Positions 44,441 to 53,080 of a stretch of DNA of 64,000 nt are shown piece by piece. The notes below the pieces were generated by a model. It made no database searches. It was not told the origin of the DNA and saw only the letters and a program-made list of their open reading frames with translations. The DNA is from an uncultured Bacteroidia bacterium (GTDB lineage: Bacteria > Bacteroidota > Bacteroidia > Bacteroidales > UBA932). Location: positions 1-64,000 of the forward strand of contig CADAND010000009.1 in assembly GCA_902789245.1 (NCBI GenBank), written 5' to 3'. The translations under genes and the position numbers were made by a program. The first letter of the stretch is position 1. Each line of letters begins with the position of its first letter.

Positions 44441-45143
44441 TCACTGCGTCCCGGTACTTCCGGGAGATGGGGAGCTGGATGTCGCCGAGATAGAGGAGAT
44501 CCACATCGACGCGGGTGATGGCGGTCCGGTTGACCAGGAAGGCGCGGTGGATGCGGACGAAATGGGGGCTTAGGTTGGCCTCCCACTGGGAAATCGGCGT
44601 ATAGTTCTTGAAGCGCCGTCCGTCTTTGGCGACGACGGTGGTGGCGTCGTCGTTGGACTCCACATAGAGAATATCGTCAACGGGCAGGCTGACCGGCTTG
44701 CGGTCCGAGGTGAAGGAAATGAGGCCGGGCGGCGTGGGACGCTTCCGGTCCAGCCAGGACCCGAAGAAATAGCAGCCCGCGGCCAGCGCGGTCAGGATGA
44801 TGGCGATGAAGACGGGATTGGTCAGGAGATGGGGAATGTCCGGCATGAGCTGGGGCGGGATGTGATGCCCTTCCCGGAGGAGAGAAATGTAATAGTGCGC
44901 AACCAGAAACAGCAGCATCTCTCCGACCAGGATTCCCAGTACGACGAAGACGGCGTCCTTGATTCCCGATTTGCGCTTCCTGAAGTTGACCTTCGGGAAA
45001 AAGAACTTGGCCGCCAGCGCGCCGGGTAGGAAAAGCGTTCCGACGAAGAGCGCTTCCAGGAAGCGGTAGCCCAGGCTGACGAGAATCATCGCCACCAGCA
45101 GGATGGAGACACCCCAGTAGGATATGATCAGCAGCCGTTTCAT
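44427..45143 (-). CDS. Membrane-anchored LytTR DNA-binding protein
   Basis: 238 residues. Four membrane helices (about 5-25, 28-48, 63-87, 108-130) and a C-terminal LytTR domain (about 140-235: SFTSDRKPVSLPVDDILYVESNDDATTVVAKDGR, FVRIHRAFLVNRTAITRVD, LPISRKYRDAV). No receiver domain, so it would act as a one-component membrane-bound regulator. The end, VTGSK-stop, is encoded by the unit B right-end hairpin, meaning the insertion replaced the original C-terminus. A TATTTTTG box (45152-45159, minus) lies just upstream. Confidence 0.85.
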   Translation of the reverse strand: MKRLLIISYWGVSILLVAMILVSLGYRFLEALFVGTLFLPGALAAKFFFPKVNFRKRKSGIKDAVFVVLGILVGEMLLFLVAHYYISLLREGHHIPPQLMPDIPHLLTNPVFIAIILTALAAGCYFFGSWLDRKRPTPPGLISFTSDRKPVSLPVDDILYVESNDDATTVVAKDGRRFKNYTPISQWEANLSPHFVRIHRAFLVNRTAITRVDVDLLYLGDIQLPISRKYRDAVTGSK

Positions 45144-45151
45144 GACCTATA

Positions 45152-45159
45152 CAAAAATA
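45152..45159 (-). promoter_or_regulatory. -7 element for the membrane LytTR gene
   Basis: TATTTTTG on the minus strand, 9 bp before the ATG. The -33 match is poor. Confidence 0.45.
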
Positions 45160-45230
45160 GTAAATAAACCGCATTTCCCGACAATACAAAGCCGACTTTG
45201 GGGATTTAACTCCCCTTCACGGGGTTTCGG

Positions 45231-45262
45231 CTTGGATAAGAAGATGCCTTCCTGTACATTTG
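45231..45262 (+). promoter_or_regulatory. Promoter of the TolQ-like/propeller gene pair
   Basis: CTTG (45231-45234), 20 bp, TACATTTG (45255-45262). A lone B-type REP half, GCTCCCGG, follows directly at 45262-45269. Confidence 0.6.
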
Positions 45263-45292
45263 CTCCCGGTAACCCACAAAACTCATAGCCTT

Positions 45293-45637
45293 ATGTTCAA
45301 GTATTTTATGGAAGGCGGTCTCGTCTATATGTCCGTCCTCACGATTCTTCTGGTAGCCCTTTTCTTTGCCGCCTGGAAAGCGCCCCGCTGGGTGAAGGAA
45401 ATCGGCCTGTTCGCCCTGGTATTCGGTCTCGTATCTCCGCTGTTCTCGCTCTATGGCGCCCTGTCCACCCTGCAGCAGGTGGCCATCGATATCGGCGAGG
45501 GAGTCAACGGCCTGTTCGATCTCATCTCTCCGGGCGTGTTCTTCGGCATCAAGGTCATCCTGATCCCAGTGATCTACGGCATGTGCATCTATCTGGTTTC
45601 CCTGGTCATCCGGATCATCCAGAAGCCCCGCCTGTAG
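45293..45637 (+). CDS. Short MotA/TolQ/ExbB-like membrane protein
   Basis: 114 residues, starting MFKYFMEGGLVYMSVLTILL, the typical opening of Bacteroidota MotA/TolQ/ExbB-type proteins. Three hydrophobic helices (about 10-28, 37-60, 80-108) and a Gly/Pro pattern (ISPGVFFGIKVILIPVIYG) in the place of the ExbB channel region. Much shorter than ExbB/TolQ (about 220), so it may not be a proton channel. The start at 45293 follows the promoter by about 30 nt. Two bases separate it from the propeller lipoprotein. Confidence 0.6.
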   Translation: MFKYFMEGGLVYMSVLTILLVALFFAAWKAPRWVKEIGLFALVFGLVSPLFSLYGALSTLQQVAIDIGEGVNGLFDLISPGVFFGIKVILIPVIYGMCIYLVSLVIRIIQKPRL

Positions 45638-45639
45638 CG

Positions 45640-46617
45640 ATGAAACGTTTTTGTTCCCTGCTGTTGGTCGCCCTGCTGGCCGTCTCCTGCTGGCAGGGCC
45701 GTTTCGATCCGCTGAAGGTGAATCTCGACCGGGCGCTGAAGCATCCGGTCAGCGCCCGGGATGTGTACGCGGAGGCCGTGGCGATCCCGCTCCGCTGCCC
45801 GGAAGGGATGGAGCCCGGGCAGGAAACCAGGCTGCTGGACGTCGCTGCGAACCGTTTCTTCCTGCTGGATGGGGAGAAGAACGAGATCCGGATCTTCGAC
45901 TGGAATGGCGCGTATGTGACTGCCATCGGAAGCGCGGAGACCATTCTCGATGCCTCCGCGTATCAGGACGAGGTCCTGGATGTCCTGACGCAGAAAGCCA
46001 TCATCGATTATTCCGTGACGGACGGCTCTCTCCTGACGGAATACCCGTTCCTGGACGAGGATATCAGCTTGAAATGCGTCGCTCGTGTGGACGAGGATAC
46101 CATTTTCATGCTGGGCAGCAAGGACGGAATTGCGTATAACTGCGACTATATCGTCGGCATGGTCGGTATCCATCCCTCCCCGATACCGGCGGTAGATTAT
46201 TTGATTACGCGCGCGCATGTCCCGGTAGCAGAAATCGAGAATTCCCGCTTTTATCGCAGCAACGGGTCCGTTTACAGCTTTTACACCCGGTCCGGCGAAA
46301 TAAGCAGATACACCGGGGATGACTTTGTCTGTGATCCGTACCATTGGGACTTCGGCAAGCGGCAGCCCCGCTTCACCAACGCCCAGGCAACGGCCGACAG
46401 GCTCTATCTAGCTTTCGAGCTGGAAGGGGAGTGCGCCGTCCTCATCTATAACGTGAAGAATAAGCAGTACAACGCCGTCCGGCAGGAGGATTATCCGCTC
46501 GGCATCATCTATGACGGCTGCAACTACCACCTCCGCCCTGCGTCCGACGGCAGTTTCGAAATTGTTCGCTATTCGTTGCTTCCGGCGACTGGCAAGCTGC
46601 CCCCGGCCGGCATTTAG
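45640..46617 (+). CDS. 6-bladed beta-propeller lipoprotein
   Basis: 325 residues from the ATG at 45640. The signal peptide ends in a lipobox (LLAVSC). The mature part shows propeller-like repeats (RFFLLDGEKNEIRIFDWNGAYVTAIG, SLLTEYPFLDEDISLKCVARVDEDTIFML, GSVYSFYTRSGEISRYTGDDF), as in the Bacteroidota 6-bladed-propeller family of surface lipoproteins. Ligand unknown. Second gene of a pair with the TolQ-like protein; 140 bp of non-coding DNA with the blaI promoter follows. Confidence 0.7.
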   Translation: MKRFCSLLLVALLAVSCWQGRFDPLKVNLDRALKHPVSARDVYAEAVAIPLRCPEGMEPGQETRLLDVAANRFFLLDGEKNEIRIFDWNGAYVTAIGSAETILDASAYQDEVLDVLTQKAIIDYSVTDGSLLTEYPFLDEDISLKCVARVDEDTIFMLGSKDGIAYNCDYIVGMVGIHPSPIPAVDYLITRAHVPVAEIENSRFYRSNGSVYSFYTRSGEISRYTGDDFVCDPYHWDFGKRQPRFTNAQATADRLYLAFELEGECAVLIYNVKNKQYNAVRQEDYPLGIIYDGCNYHLRPASDGSFEIVRYSLLPATGKLPPAGI

Positions 46618-46712
46618 CGACAGCTGTTTTATTTGCCCGCAGGGGGCAGCGTGCCGCCCGCCGGGTTCCGATTTTGATTACAAAAAATAATCGGATAATT
46701 ATTTCAAAATAG

Positions 46713-46742
46713 TTGCGTAGTTAAAAAATTTAGCTATATTTG
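46713..46742 (+). promoter_or_regulatory. Promoter of the blaI-like/M56 operon
   Basis: TTG (46713-46715), 19 bp, TATATTTG (46735-46742). Direct repeats TAGTT..TAGTT (46711-46721) overlap the -33 region and could be the BlaI-type operator. Confidence 0.65.
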
Positions 46743-46760
46743 CAGTAAACAACCGCGAGT

Positions 46761-47120
46761 ATGAAACGACTGACCAAAAAGGAAGAGGTGATCATGGATC
46801 ACTTTTGGGAGCGGGGGCCATTGTTTGTCAGGGAGTTACGGGAACTGTACCCCGACCCCAAACCCCACTTCTCCACGCTGTCCACCCAGGTGCGCACGCT
46901 TCAGGAAGAAGGCTTCATCGACCATAAGGCCTACGGCCCGACCTACCAGTACTTCGCCAAAGTCACACGCGAAGAGTACAAGCAGCGTTCGCTGATCGGC
47001 CTGATTGACAAGTACTTCGACAATTCCTACCTGAGCGCCGTCTCGGCGCTGGTCAAGGAAGAGAAGATCTCCGTGGACGAACTCAAAGAACTGATCGACC
47101 TGATCGAAAAAGAGAAATAA
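46761..47120 (+). CDS. BlaI/MecI/CopY-family repressor
   Basis: 119 residues. Winged helix (1-75: LTKKEEVIMDHFWERGPLFVRELRELY, THFSTLSTQVRTLQEEGFI-type recognition region, YQYFAKVTREEY) and a C-terminal dimerisation part. Such repressors are inactivated by cleavage when a partner M56 (BlaR1-like) protease is activated. The partner gene starts two bases after this stop. In Bacteroidota these pairs are general and not specific to beta-lactam resistance; no beta-lactamase is present here. Confidence 0.88.
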   Translation: MKRLTKKEEVIMDHFWERGPLFVRELRELYPDPKPHFSTLSTQVRTLQEEGFIDHKAYGPTYQYFAKVTREEYKQRSLIGLIDKYFDNSYLSAVSALVKEEKISVDELKELIDLIEKEK

Positions 47121-47122
47121 GC

Positions 47123-48631
47123 ATGTGCGCGTTCCTTTTATATACAGGCAAGGTGGCCGTGGCGCTGCTGGTCTTCTACCTCTTCTACCGTTTCCTCCTG
47201 AAGAAGGAGACCTTCCACCGTTTCAACCGCTTCGTCCTGGTGGGGACGGCGGCGCTGAGCTTCCTGCTGCCGCTGTGCATCATCACCATCCGCAAGCCGG
47301 TGGAACCGGTTCTCGCCGGCCCGATCGAGCCGGTGAGCGCCGGCGCCGAGCTCGCTGCCGAGGCTGAGGCTGTCGCCAAATCCGCCGCCGCGGCTCCCTG
47401 GTGGCAGGTGGCGCTCCCTGTCCTGTTCTGGGCCGGGGTCGCTTTCGTGCTGGTCCGCCTGTGCATCTCCATCCTGTGCATCGCGCGCATCGTCCGCCGG
47501 GGCGAATGCGTCCGCGAGGAAGACGGCTGCCGCATCATCGTTACGGACCGGGACATCGATCCCTTCAGCTGGATGCGCTGGATCGTGCTGTCACGCAGGG
47601 ACTGGGATGGGGAGCACGCGTCCATCCTCGCGCACGAGAAGGCGCACATCGCCTACGGCCACTCGGTCGAACTGCTGCTGGTGGACGTCCTGTCTGCCCT
47701 GCAGTGGTTCAATCCGGCTGCCTGGATGCTCCGCGCGGACCTGCAGGAACTCCATGAGTATGAGGCGGATGACGCTGTCCTTCGCAGCGGGGCCAACCTG
47801 AGAGAATATCAATATCTGTTAATAAGAAAAGCTGTCAGCAAGAGCGGCTACTCAGTTGCCAACAGCTTTAATCACAGTATCCTTAAAAATCGTATTACTA
47901 TGATGTCAAAATCCAAATCCTCTCTTGCGAGAGGCCTGCGGGCGCTGTATCTGCTCCCGCTCATCTGCCTCGGGCTCGGCCTGCAGGCGCGGACCGTCTA
48001 TGTCCCGGAGGACAAAGATAGTAAAAACTTCGATTATCACCTCAGTCCTGTGCTGATCGACCAGAATCCTCCTCTGGTTATCCTTCGGCAGGCATGGGGG
48101 GAAGAACACGAGATTACCAAGGAAGAATATGACAATCTCAGTGAGGGACGGATCCGGTCGGTCAGCTTTTTGAAGGGTGAAAGCGCGTATAAGAAGTATG
48201 GCGAAAAAGGGGCGCAGAACGGCGTCATTATCATCACATTGAAGGCGCCGATGGAGATGGATGAAATCGTCGTGGTCAGCTATCGGGACAAAGAGGAGGA
48301 GCCCGTTGCTTTCCGTCTGGTTCCGGATCAGATGCCGAGGTTCCAGGGCGGAGATCTGGGCGAGTTTTCCAAATGGCTCTGCCAGCGGATTGATGTGCCG
48401 AAGGACTGCAATCACGAAGGCACAATGAAGGTGTCGTTCGAGGTGCTGGCCGACGGGACCGTCGGGGACGTCGAAGTAACGGAAAGCGTGTGTCCGGAAC
48501 TGGATGCGCTGGTGACTGCCACCATCAAGCAATCCCCGAAATGGGAGCCGGGAACCACGAAGAACGGGACGCCCATCGACACGAATCTGAGAATTCCCAT
48601 TGTTTTCAAGGTACGCAATACCTCGAAGTAG
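47123..48631 (+). CDS. M56 (BlaR1-type) membrane peptidase with plug-like and TonB C-terminal domains
   Basis: 502 residues. Membrane helices at about 8-25, 38-55 and 97-121; zinc motif HEKAH (171-175) and a downstream ELHEYEADDAVL glutamate region; another helix near 280. Beyond it, KYGEKGAQNGVIIITLKAP resembles the TonB-receptor plug motif seen in Bacteroidota M56 proteins, and the last 100 residues form a TonB C-terminal domain (MKVSFEVLADGTVGDVEVTESVCPELD..PKWEPGTTKNGTPI). It should cleave the BlaI-like repressor in response to an envelope signal and may contact an outer-membrane receptor, perhaps the barrel encoded next. The latter is inference. Confidence 0.87.
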   Translation: MCAFLLYTGKVAVALLVFYLFYRFLLKKETFHRFNRFVLVGTAALSFLLPLCIITIRKPVEPVLAGPIEPVSAGAELAAEAEAVAKSAAAAPWWQVALPVLFWAGVAFVLVRLCISILCIARIVRRGECVREEDGCRIIVTDRDIDPFSWMRWIVLSRRDWDGEHASILAHEKAHIAYGHSVELLLVDVLSALQWFNPAAWMLRADLQELHEYEADDAVLRSGANLREYQYLLIRKAVSKSGYSVANSFNHSILKNRITMMSKSKSSLARGLRALYLLPLICLGLGLQARTVYVPEDKDSKNFDYHLSPVLIDQNPPLVILRQAWGEEHEITKEEYDNLSEGRIRSVSFLKGESAYKKYGEKGAQNGVIIITLKAPMEMDEIVVVSYRDKEEEPVAFRLVPDQMPRFQGGDLGEFSKWLCQRIDVPKDCNHEGTMKVSFEVLADGTVGDVEVTESVCPELDALVTATIKQSPKWEPGTTKNGTPIDTNLRIPIVFKVRNTSK

Positions 48632-48642
48632 CAATCTGACCG

Positions 48643-48680
48643 CCGGGAGTGCCGAGACCATCTCCGCTCCCGGCATTTTT
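48643..48680 (+). terminator. REP-like hairpin used as terminator after the M56 gene
   Basis: CCGGGAG (48643-48649) pairs with CTCCCGG (48667-48673), 31 bp overall, followed by CATTTTTATT. Arms and size match the unit B REP, so a solitary REP appears to serve as the terminator. Confidence 0.6.
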
Positions 48681-48723
48681 ATTGCAAAAAGGGGATTTGA
48701 CAGCCGTTCAGGGGGATTTTGCC

Positions 48724-48755
48724 TTGGATTTCCGCCCGCGTGTCGATACTTTTTG
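48724..48755 (+). promoter_or_regulatory. Promoter of the large barrel gene
   Basis: TTG (48724-48726), 20 bp, TACTTTTTG (48747-48755), one base off consensus. It overlaps the first in-frame Met of the long frame, so the ATG at 48776 is used. Confidence 0.55.
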
Positions 48756-48775
48756 CACAAAAGAGTTTAGTAGGT

Positions 48776-51688
48776 ATGTTTAGAAGATTCTTTTTTCTCC
48801 TGGCCGGACTGTTCATGGCCGGCGCCCTCCACGCCCAGGTCGTCGTAATGGACTACGACATGTTCCAGAGCAACCGTAACATCAAAGTCAAGCTGGAGGT
48901 GAAAGACGCCCGGAGCGAAGAACCCCTGCCCTTCGCGACGGTCTATCTCAACCCGCAGGGAGACACGACCATCACCCATTTCGCCCTGTCCGACATGGAC
49001 GGAAAGGTGGAGATCCCGGACGTGCCCGTGGGCCGCTACCGGCTGAACGTGGAGCTGATCGGCTACACCCCCTTCGCCAAGGACTGCAACTTCCGCAACT
49101 ACGAGGAGAACCTCGGCGTGATCAAACTGGAGGAGAATCCGGAAATCATTGACGCTGCGTCCATTACGGCGGTCGGTAATGCCATCGAGGTCAAGCAGGA
49201 CACGCTGATCTACAACGCCGCGGCCTTCCACGTGGGCGACAACGCCATGCTGGAGGACCTGATCAAGAAGATGCCGGGCATGGAAGTCGGCGAGGACGGG
49301 AAGGTCAAGGTCAACGGCAAGGAGGTGGACAAGATCACCGTCGGCGGCAAGACCTTTTTCTTCAACGACCCGGCGGCCGCCTTGAAGAACATGCCGGCCA
49401 AGATTGTGGACAAGATCAAGGTCGTGGACCAGGAGAACAAGGAAGCGGCCTTCTCCGGCATCGCCTCGCAGGATACCCGCGAGACGGTGATGGATCTACA
49501 ATTAAAAGATGAATACAAGCAGGGCTGGTTCGGCAACGCCAAGCTGGGCGGCGGCTACCGACCGGGTAACGACCCCGACGGCCTGGGCGACAACCGGCAC
49601 GCGCTGTTCAACGGCAACCTCATGCTCAGCGGCTACAACGAGCAGGACCAGCTGACCATCATGGCCAACGGGCAGAACGCCACGGAACCGGGAAGCAGCG
49701 GCGCCGTGTTCGTCGCCAGCGGCGACGTGGACCTGGTCGATCTGGACATGCTGTCCCTGATCGGCGGCCTGAAAACCTCCGCCATGGCGGGCGCCAACCT
49801 CAATTCTGACCGGCTCAAGGGCCTGGAATCCACCGCCAGCGTCAGCTACAACTTCTCCGACCAGCTTTCCGGCCACAGCTCCGCGCGCCAGTCCACGCTG
49901 GTGGGGGAGGACCCGCTCTTCACCAACGGCCTGTCCTCCGGCACCAGCCGCAGCCACCGCGTCAATGTGAACTTCGAGCTGAACCGCAAGGACACCAAGC
50001 GCTTCAACTTCCGCTTCGCGCCCAGCTTCCGCTTCAACGCCAGCGACGGCTCGACCCACAACCAGTCGGTCACGTCCAGCGTGAACGGCCTCGAGATCAA
50101 CGGCACCAACGCTGACAAAACATCGAACTCCCGCAGCTTCCAGGCCAGCGGCCGCCTCTCCGGCGGCGTCAAGAATTTCGGCAAGGAGCGCCGCAGCCTG
50201 ACGCTGACCCTGAATTATAATTTCAATCAGGACGCGGGCGAAAGCACGGAGATCTCGCGGACCTGGTACGGCGCCACCGTCACCCCGCGCAACCTCCGCT
50301 ACGACAACGACGGCAACAACCGGATGCTGTCCGGCAACCTGAGCTACCTGGAGCCCTTCGGGGAGCACTGGGGCCTGGCGGCCGTCGTAAATCCCGCCTG
50401 GCAGCAGCGTAGCAGCGGCAAGGCCGCCTTCAATGCGGACGGCTCCGCCAACGACTACTATTCTTCGACTTCCCGAAGCGACTACCTGACGCTGCGCGAA
50501 AGCGTCCAGATGCAGTGGCGCAAGGAGAGCAACCAGTTCTATTTCGGCGTCCAGGTCCATCAGACGCGCAACGAGGTCCGCTCCCGCTCGCTGGGCCGGG
50601 ACACGGAAACCGGCATCGGGGAATGGCTGCACGACTGGTCGCCCTACGTCAGCTTCCGCTACAACACCAAGAGCGGGCACTCCCTGTACGCCTCTTACCA
50701 GGGGAACTCCAACCAGGTGTCCGGCAGCCGGATCACCCCGGTGCTGGACATCTCCAACCCGCTCCAGATCTCCACGGGCAACGTCTATCTGCGTCCGACC
50801 TTCAGCCACCAGGCCTACCTGGACTGGGAATACAACGACAAGAAGACCTTCTCCTACGTGGACGTTTATCTCCTCGGATATATGACCCAGCGCGGCATCC
50901 AGACGGCATCCTGGTTCGACGCGGACGGCGTCCGTTACTCCGTGCCGGTCAACACCCGCAAGCCATCCTACGAGATGACCGCGTATCTTACTTACCGCCA
51001 GCCGGTCGGCAAACAGAAGCGCCTGACCCTCGGTGTGTCAGCCAATGCGAGCATCGAGGCCAGCATCAGCTACCAGGCGACGGCCCGCCGGGCGGGCATG
51101 GACCTGCTGACCTTCGACTACAACGCCTTCATGGCGGATTTCTGGGGTGATGCGAGCGGCAGCCGCTTCTACAGCGGGCAGAGCGGCTTCGCCGAGAGCC
51201 GGACCCGCCGGTTCTCGTTCTATGTCCTCCTGAATGCCGAGTACCGGCTGGACCGTTTCTCCGCCGAACTCACGGCGTCGATGCGGAATGAGCAGAGCCG
51301 CTACAGCCTGGATCCGAAGGGCAATACGAATTACTGGTCGTTCACCCCGAGCCTGGAGCTGATCTATGAGACCCTCCACGGCTGGGAGTTCAAGACGGAT
51401 GCGTCCTATCATATCTACCGGGGTTATGCTCCCGGCTACAACGACCCGTACTGCCTGTGGAACCTCTCGGTCAGCAAGAACATCAAGGCGTTCACGCTTA
51501 GCCTGGGCATCTCGGACATCCTGAACCAGGAGCGCGCCCTGTATCGCAATGTCAGCGCCGAGTACGTCGAAGACACCCGGAGCCTGATTCTCGGCCGCTA
51601 CGCCATGTTCTCCGTCAAGTGGAGCTTCGGCAAGATGAACCCTGCCAAGAACGCCCGCGTACAGGATGCGATGTTCAATATGCTGTAG
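48776..51688 (+). CDS. Large outer-membrane beta-barrel receptor-like protein
   Basis: 970 residues. Signal peptide (to about 21), carboxypeptidase-like domain (about 35-115: VKLEVKDARSEEPLPFATVYL..VPVGRYRLNVELIGY), then a plug-like region (DNAMLEDLIKKMPGMEVGEDGKVKVNGKEVDKITVGGK) and a long barrel of the OMP_b-brl_3 type. Barrel repeats are rich in aromatic strands and the C-terminus is NPAKNARVQDAMFNML. It has its own promoter and no SusD partner. Position after BlaI/M56-TonB suggests it is the cognate outer-membrane partner; not demonstrated. Confidence 0.82.
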   Translation: MFRRFFFLLAGLFMAGALHAQVVVMDYDMFQSNRNIKVKLEVKDARSEEPLPFATVYLNPQGDTTITHFALSDMDGKVEIPDVPVGRYRLNVELIGYTPFAKDCNFRNYEENLGVIKLEENPEIIDAASITAVGNAIEVKQDTLIYNAAAFHVGDNAMLEDLIKKMPGMEVGEDGKVKVNGKEVDKITVGGKTFFFNDPAAALKNMPAKIVDKIKVVDQENKEAAFSGIASQDTRETVMDLQLKDEYKQGWFGNAKLGGGYRPGNDPDGLGDNRHALFNGNLMLSGYNEQDQLTIMANGQNATEPGSSGAVFVASGDVDLVDLDMLSLIGGLKTSAMAGANLNSDRLKGLESTASVSYNFSDQLSGHSSARQSTLVGEDPLFTNGLSSGTSRSHRVNVNFELNRKDTKRFNFRFAPSFRFNASDGSTHNQSVTSSVNGLEINGTNADKTSNSRSFQASGRLSGGVKNFGKERRSLTLTLNYNFNQDAGESTEISRTWYGATVTPRNLRYDNDGNNRMLSGNLSYLEPFGEHWGLAAVVNPAWQQRSSGKAAFNADGSANDYYSSTSRSDYLTLRESVQMQWRKESNQFYFGVQVHQTRNEVRSRSLGRDTETGIGEWLHDWSPYVSFRYNTKSGHSLYASYQGNSNQVSGSRITPVLDISNPLQISTGNVYLRPTFSHQAYLDWEYNDKKTFSYVDVYLLGYMTQRGIQTASWFDADGVRYSVPVNTRKPSYEMTAYLTYRQPVGKQKRLTLGVSANASIEASISYQATARRAGMDLLTFDYNAFMADFWGDASGSRFYSGQSGFAESRTRRFSFYVLLNAEYRLDRFSAELTASMRNEQSRYSLDPKGNTNYWSFTPSLELIYETLHGWEFKTDASYHIYRGYAPGYNDPYCLWNLSVSKNIKAFTLSLGISDILNQERALYRNVSAEYVEDTRSLILGRYAMFSVKWSFGKMNPAKNARVQDAMFNML

Positions 51689-51690
51689 GC

Positions 51691-51711
51691 GGCCGGTTTG
51701 TTTTTCCGGCC
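51691..51711. repeat. Hairpin overlapping the pfp promoter
   Basis: GGCCGG (51691-51696) and CCGGCC (51706-51711) around TTTGTTTTT. It could end the barrel transcript; its loop holds the -33 TTTG of the next promoter. Confidence 0.4.
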
Positions 51712-51728
51712 GGAATTGTGTAAATTTG
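51697..51728 (+). promoter_or_regulatory. Consensus promoter of the phosphofructokinase gene
   Basis: TTTG (51697-51700), 20 bp, TAAATTTG (51721-51728): exact match. Confidence 0.8.
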
Positions 51729-51770
51729 CGGGATTTCAGGAAAAACATAATCAGTTAGTATACTACAGAA

Positions 51771-53000
51771 ATGAAAGATTCCATCATCATCCTTTGCGGT
51801 GGCGGCCCGGCTCCGGGCATGAACACCGTCGTTTGTTCCGTGGCCAAGACCTTCCTGGCCGGCGGTTATCGTGTCATCGGCCTTCACGGCGGTTACAGCG
51901 GCCTCTTCAGCCAGAACCCGCGCACCGAAGACCTCGATTTCTTCAAGGCTGACGCCTACTTCAACCGCGGCGGCTCCTACCTCCAGATGAGCCGTTTCAA
52001 GCCGACGGACAAGGATTTTGAGGAGAACTTCAACCTTTCCCTGTTCACCGAGAACAACATCAAGCTCCTGGTGACCGTCGGCGGCGACGACACCGCTTCC
52101 ACCGCCAACCGGATCGCGAAGTTCCTCGAGGCCAAGAAATACCCCATCGCGAACATCCACGTGCCCAAGACGATCGACAACGACCTTCCGCTGCCGAACA
52201 ATGCCCCGACCTTCGGCTTCAACTCCGCCAAGGACGAAGGCGCCCATATCGCCCGCACCGTGTATGAGGATGCCCGCACCTCCGGCAACTGGCTGCTCAT
52301 CAGCGCCATGGGCCGCAGCGCCGGCCACCTGGCCCTGGGCATCGGCGAGGCCACGCACGCTCCGATGACCATCATTCCGGAGATGTTCAACAAGACCGAA
52401 ATCACCATCGACAAGATCGTCAAGCTCACCCTCTCCGCCATCATCAAGCGTACCATCCTCGGCATCGGCTACGGTACCGTGGTGGTCGCCGAAGGCGTCT
52501 TCCATGACCTCAAGGACGAGGACATCAAGGCCGCCGGCATCCACATGACCTACGACGAGCACGGCCACCCCGAGCTCGGCAAGATCTCCAAGGCGGTGCT
52601 CTTCAACGAGCTGCTGGAGAAGGAGATGAAGAAGACCAACATCAAGGCCAAGACCCGTCCGGTGGAGATCGGCTACGACGTCCGCTGCCAGGATCCGATC
52701 GGCTACGACCTGACCTACTGCTCCGAACTCGCCATGGGTGTGTATGAGCTCTTCAAGAAGGGCGAGACCGGCTGCATGGTGTACGTCGACGCGTTCGGCA
52801 ACGCCAAGCCGCTCTACCTGCATGACCTGCAGAACGAGGAGGGCAAGATCCCGCCGCGCCGCGTCGAGATCGAGGGCGGTATCGCCCAGAACTACTTCAA
52901 CTTCATCTGCCACTTCATCACCCCGGCCGACTACGAGGCCGCGAAGAAGTACGTCTCCGATCCGGAGGCCTACGACTTCAAGAAGATCCTGAACTGGTAG
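51771..53000 (+). CDS. Diphosphate-fructose-6-phosphate 1-phosphotransferase (PPi-type PFK)
   Basis: 409 residues. Phosphofructokinase fold with ILCGGGPAPGMNTVV, the GGDD motif at 104-107 (TVGGDDTAS) and PKTIDND at 132-138. ATP-dependent enzymes have Gly at the second position of each motif (GGDG, PGTIDND); Asp and Lys here are the known markers of pyrophosphate dependence. The reaction would be reversible, saving ATP in glycolysis or working in gluconeogenesis. Strong promoter and terminator; monocistronic. Confidence 0.88.
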   Translation: MKDSIIILCGGGPAPGMNTVVCSVAKTFLAGGYRVIGLHGGYSGLFSQNPRTEDLDFFKADAYFNRGGSYLQMSRFKPTDKDFEENFNLSLFTENNIKLLVTVGGDDTASTANRIAKFLEAKKYPIANIHVPKTIDNDLPLPNNAPTFGFNSAKDEGAHIARTVYEDARTSGNWLLISAMGRSAGHLALGIGEATHAPMTIIPEMFNKTEITIDKIVKLTLSAIIKRTILGIGYGTVVVAEGVFHDLKDEDIKAAGIHMTYDEHGHPELGKISKAVLFNELLEKEMKKTNIKAKTRPVEIGYDVRCQDPIGYDLTYCSELAMGVYELFKKGETGCMVYVDAFGNAKPLYLHDLQNEEGKIPPRRVEIEGGIAQNYFNFICHFITPADYEAAKKYVSDPEAYDFKKILNW

Positions 53001-53002
53001 GA

Positions 53003-53027
53003 GATTCCGGATCAAGTCCGGAATGAC
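53003..53027. repeat. Dispersed palindromic repeat after pfp
   Basis: GATTCCGGATCAAGTCCGGA followed by ATGAC; ATTCCGGA/TCCGGAAT forms a perfect stem (53004-53011, 53017-53024). This short repeat type recurs in many bacterial genomes. Confidence 0.55.
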
Positions 53028-53030
53028 GAT

Positions 53031-53067
53031 AATAATAACGCCGGCCCAAAGGGTCGGCGTTATTATT
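53031..53067. terminator. Bidirectional terminator between pfp and the metallophosphatase gene
   Basis: AATAATAACGCCG (53031-53043) pairs with CGGCGTTATTATT (53055-53067). AT-rich flanks give U tracts both ways. Confidence 0.85.
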
Positions 53068-53080
53068 TATTTCGTATTTG

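Noticed and set aside
46761..48631. Beta-lactam resistance locus
   Set aside because: BlaI/M56 pairs are general in Bacteroidota and no beta-lactamase or PBP2a-like gene is nearby.
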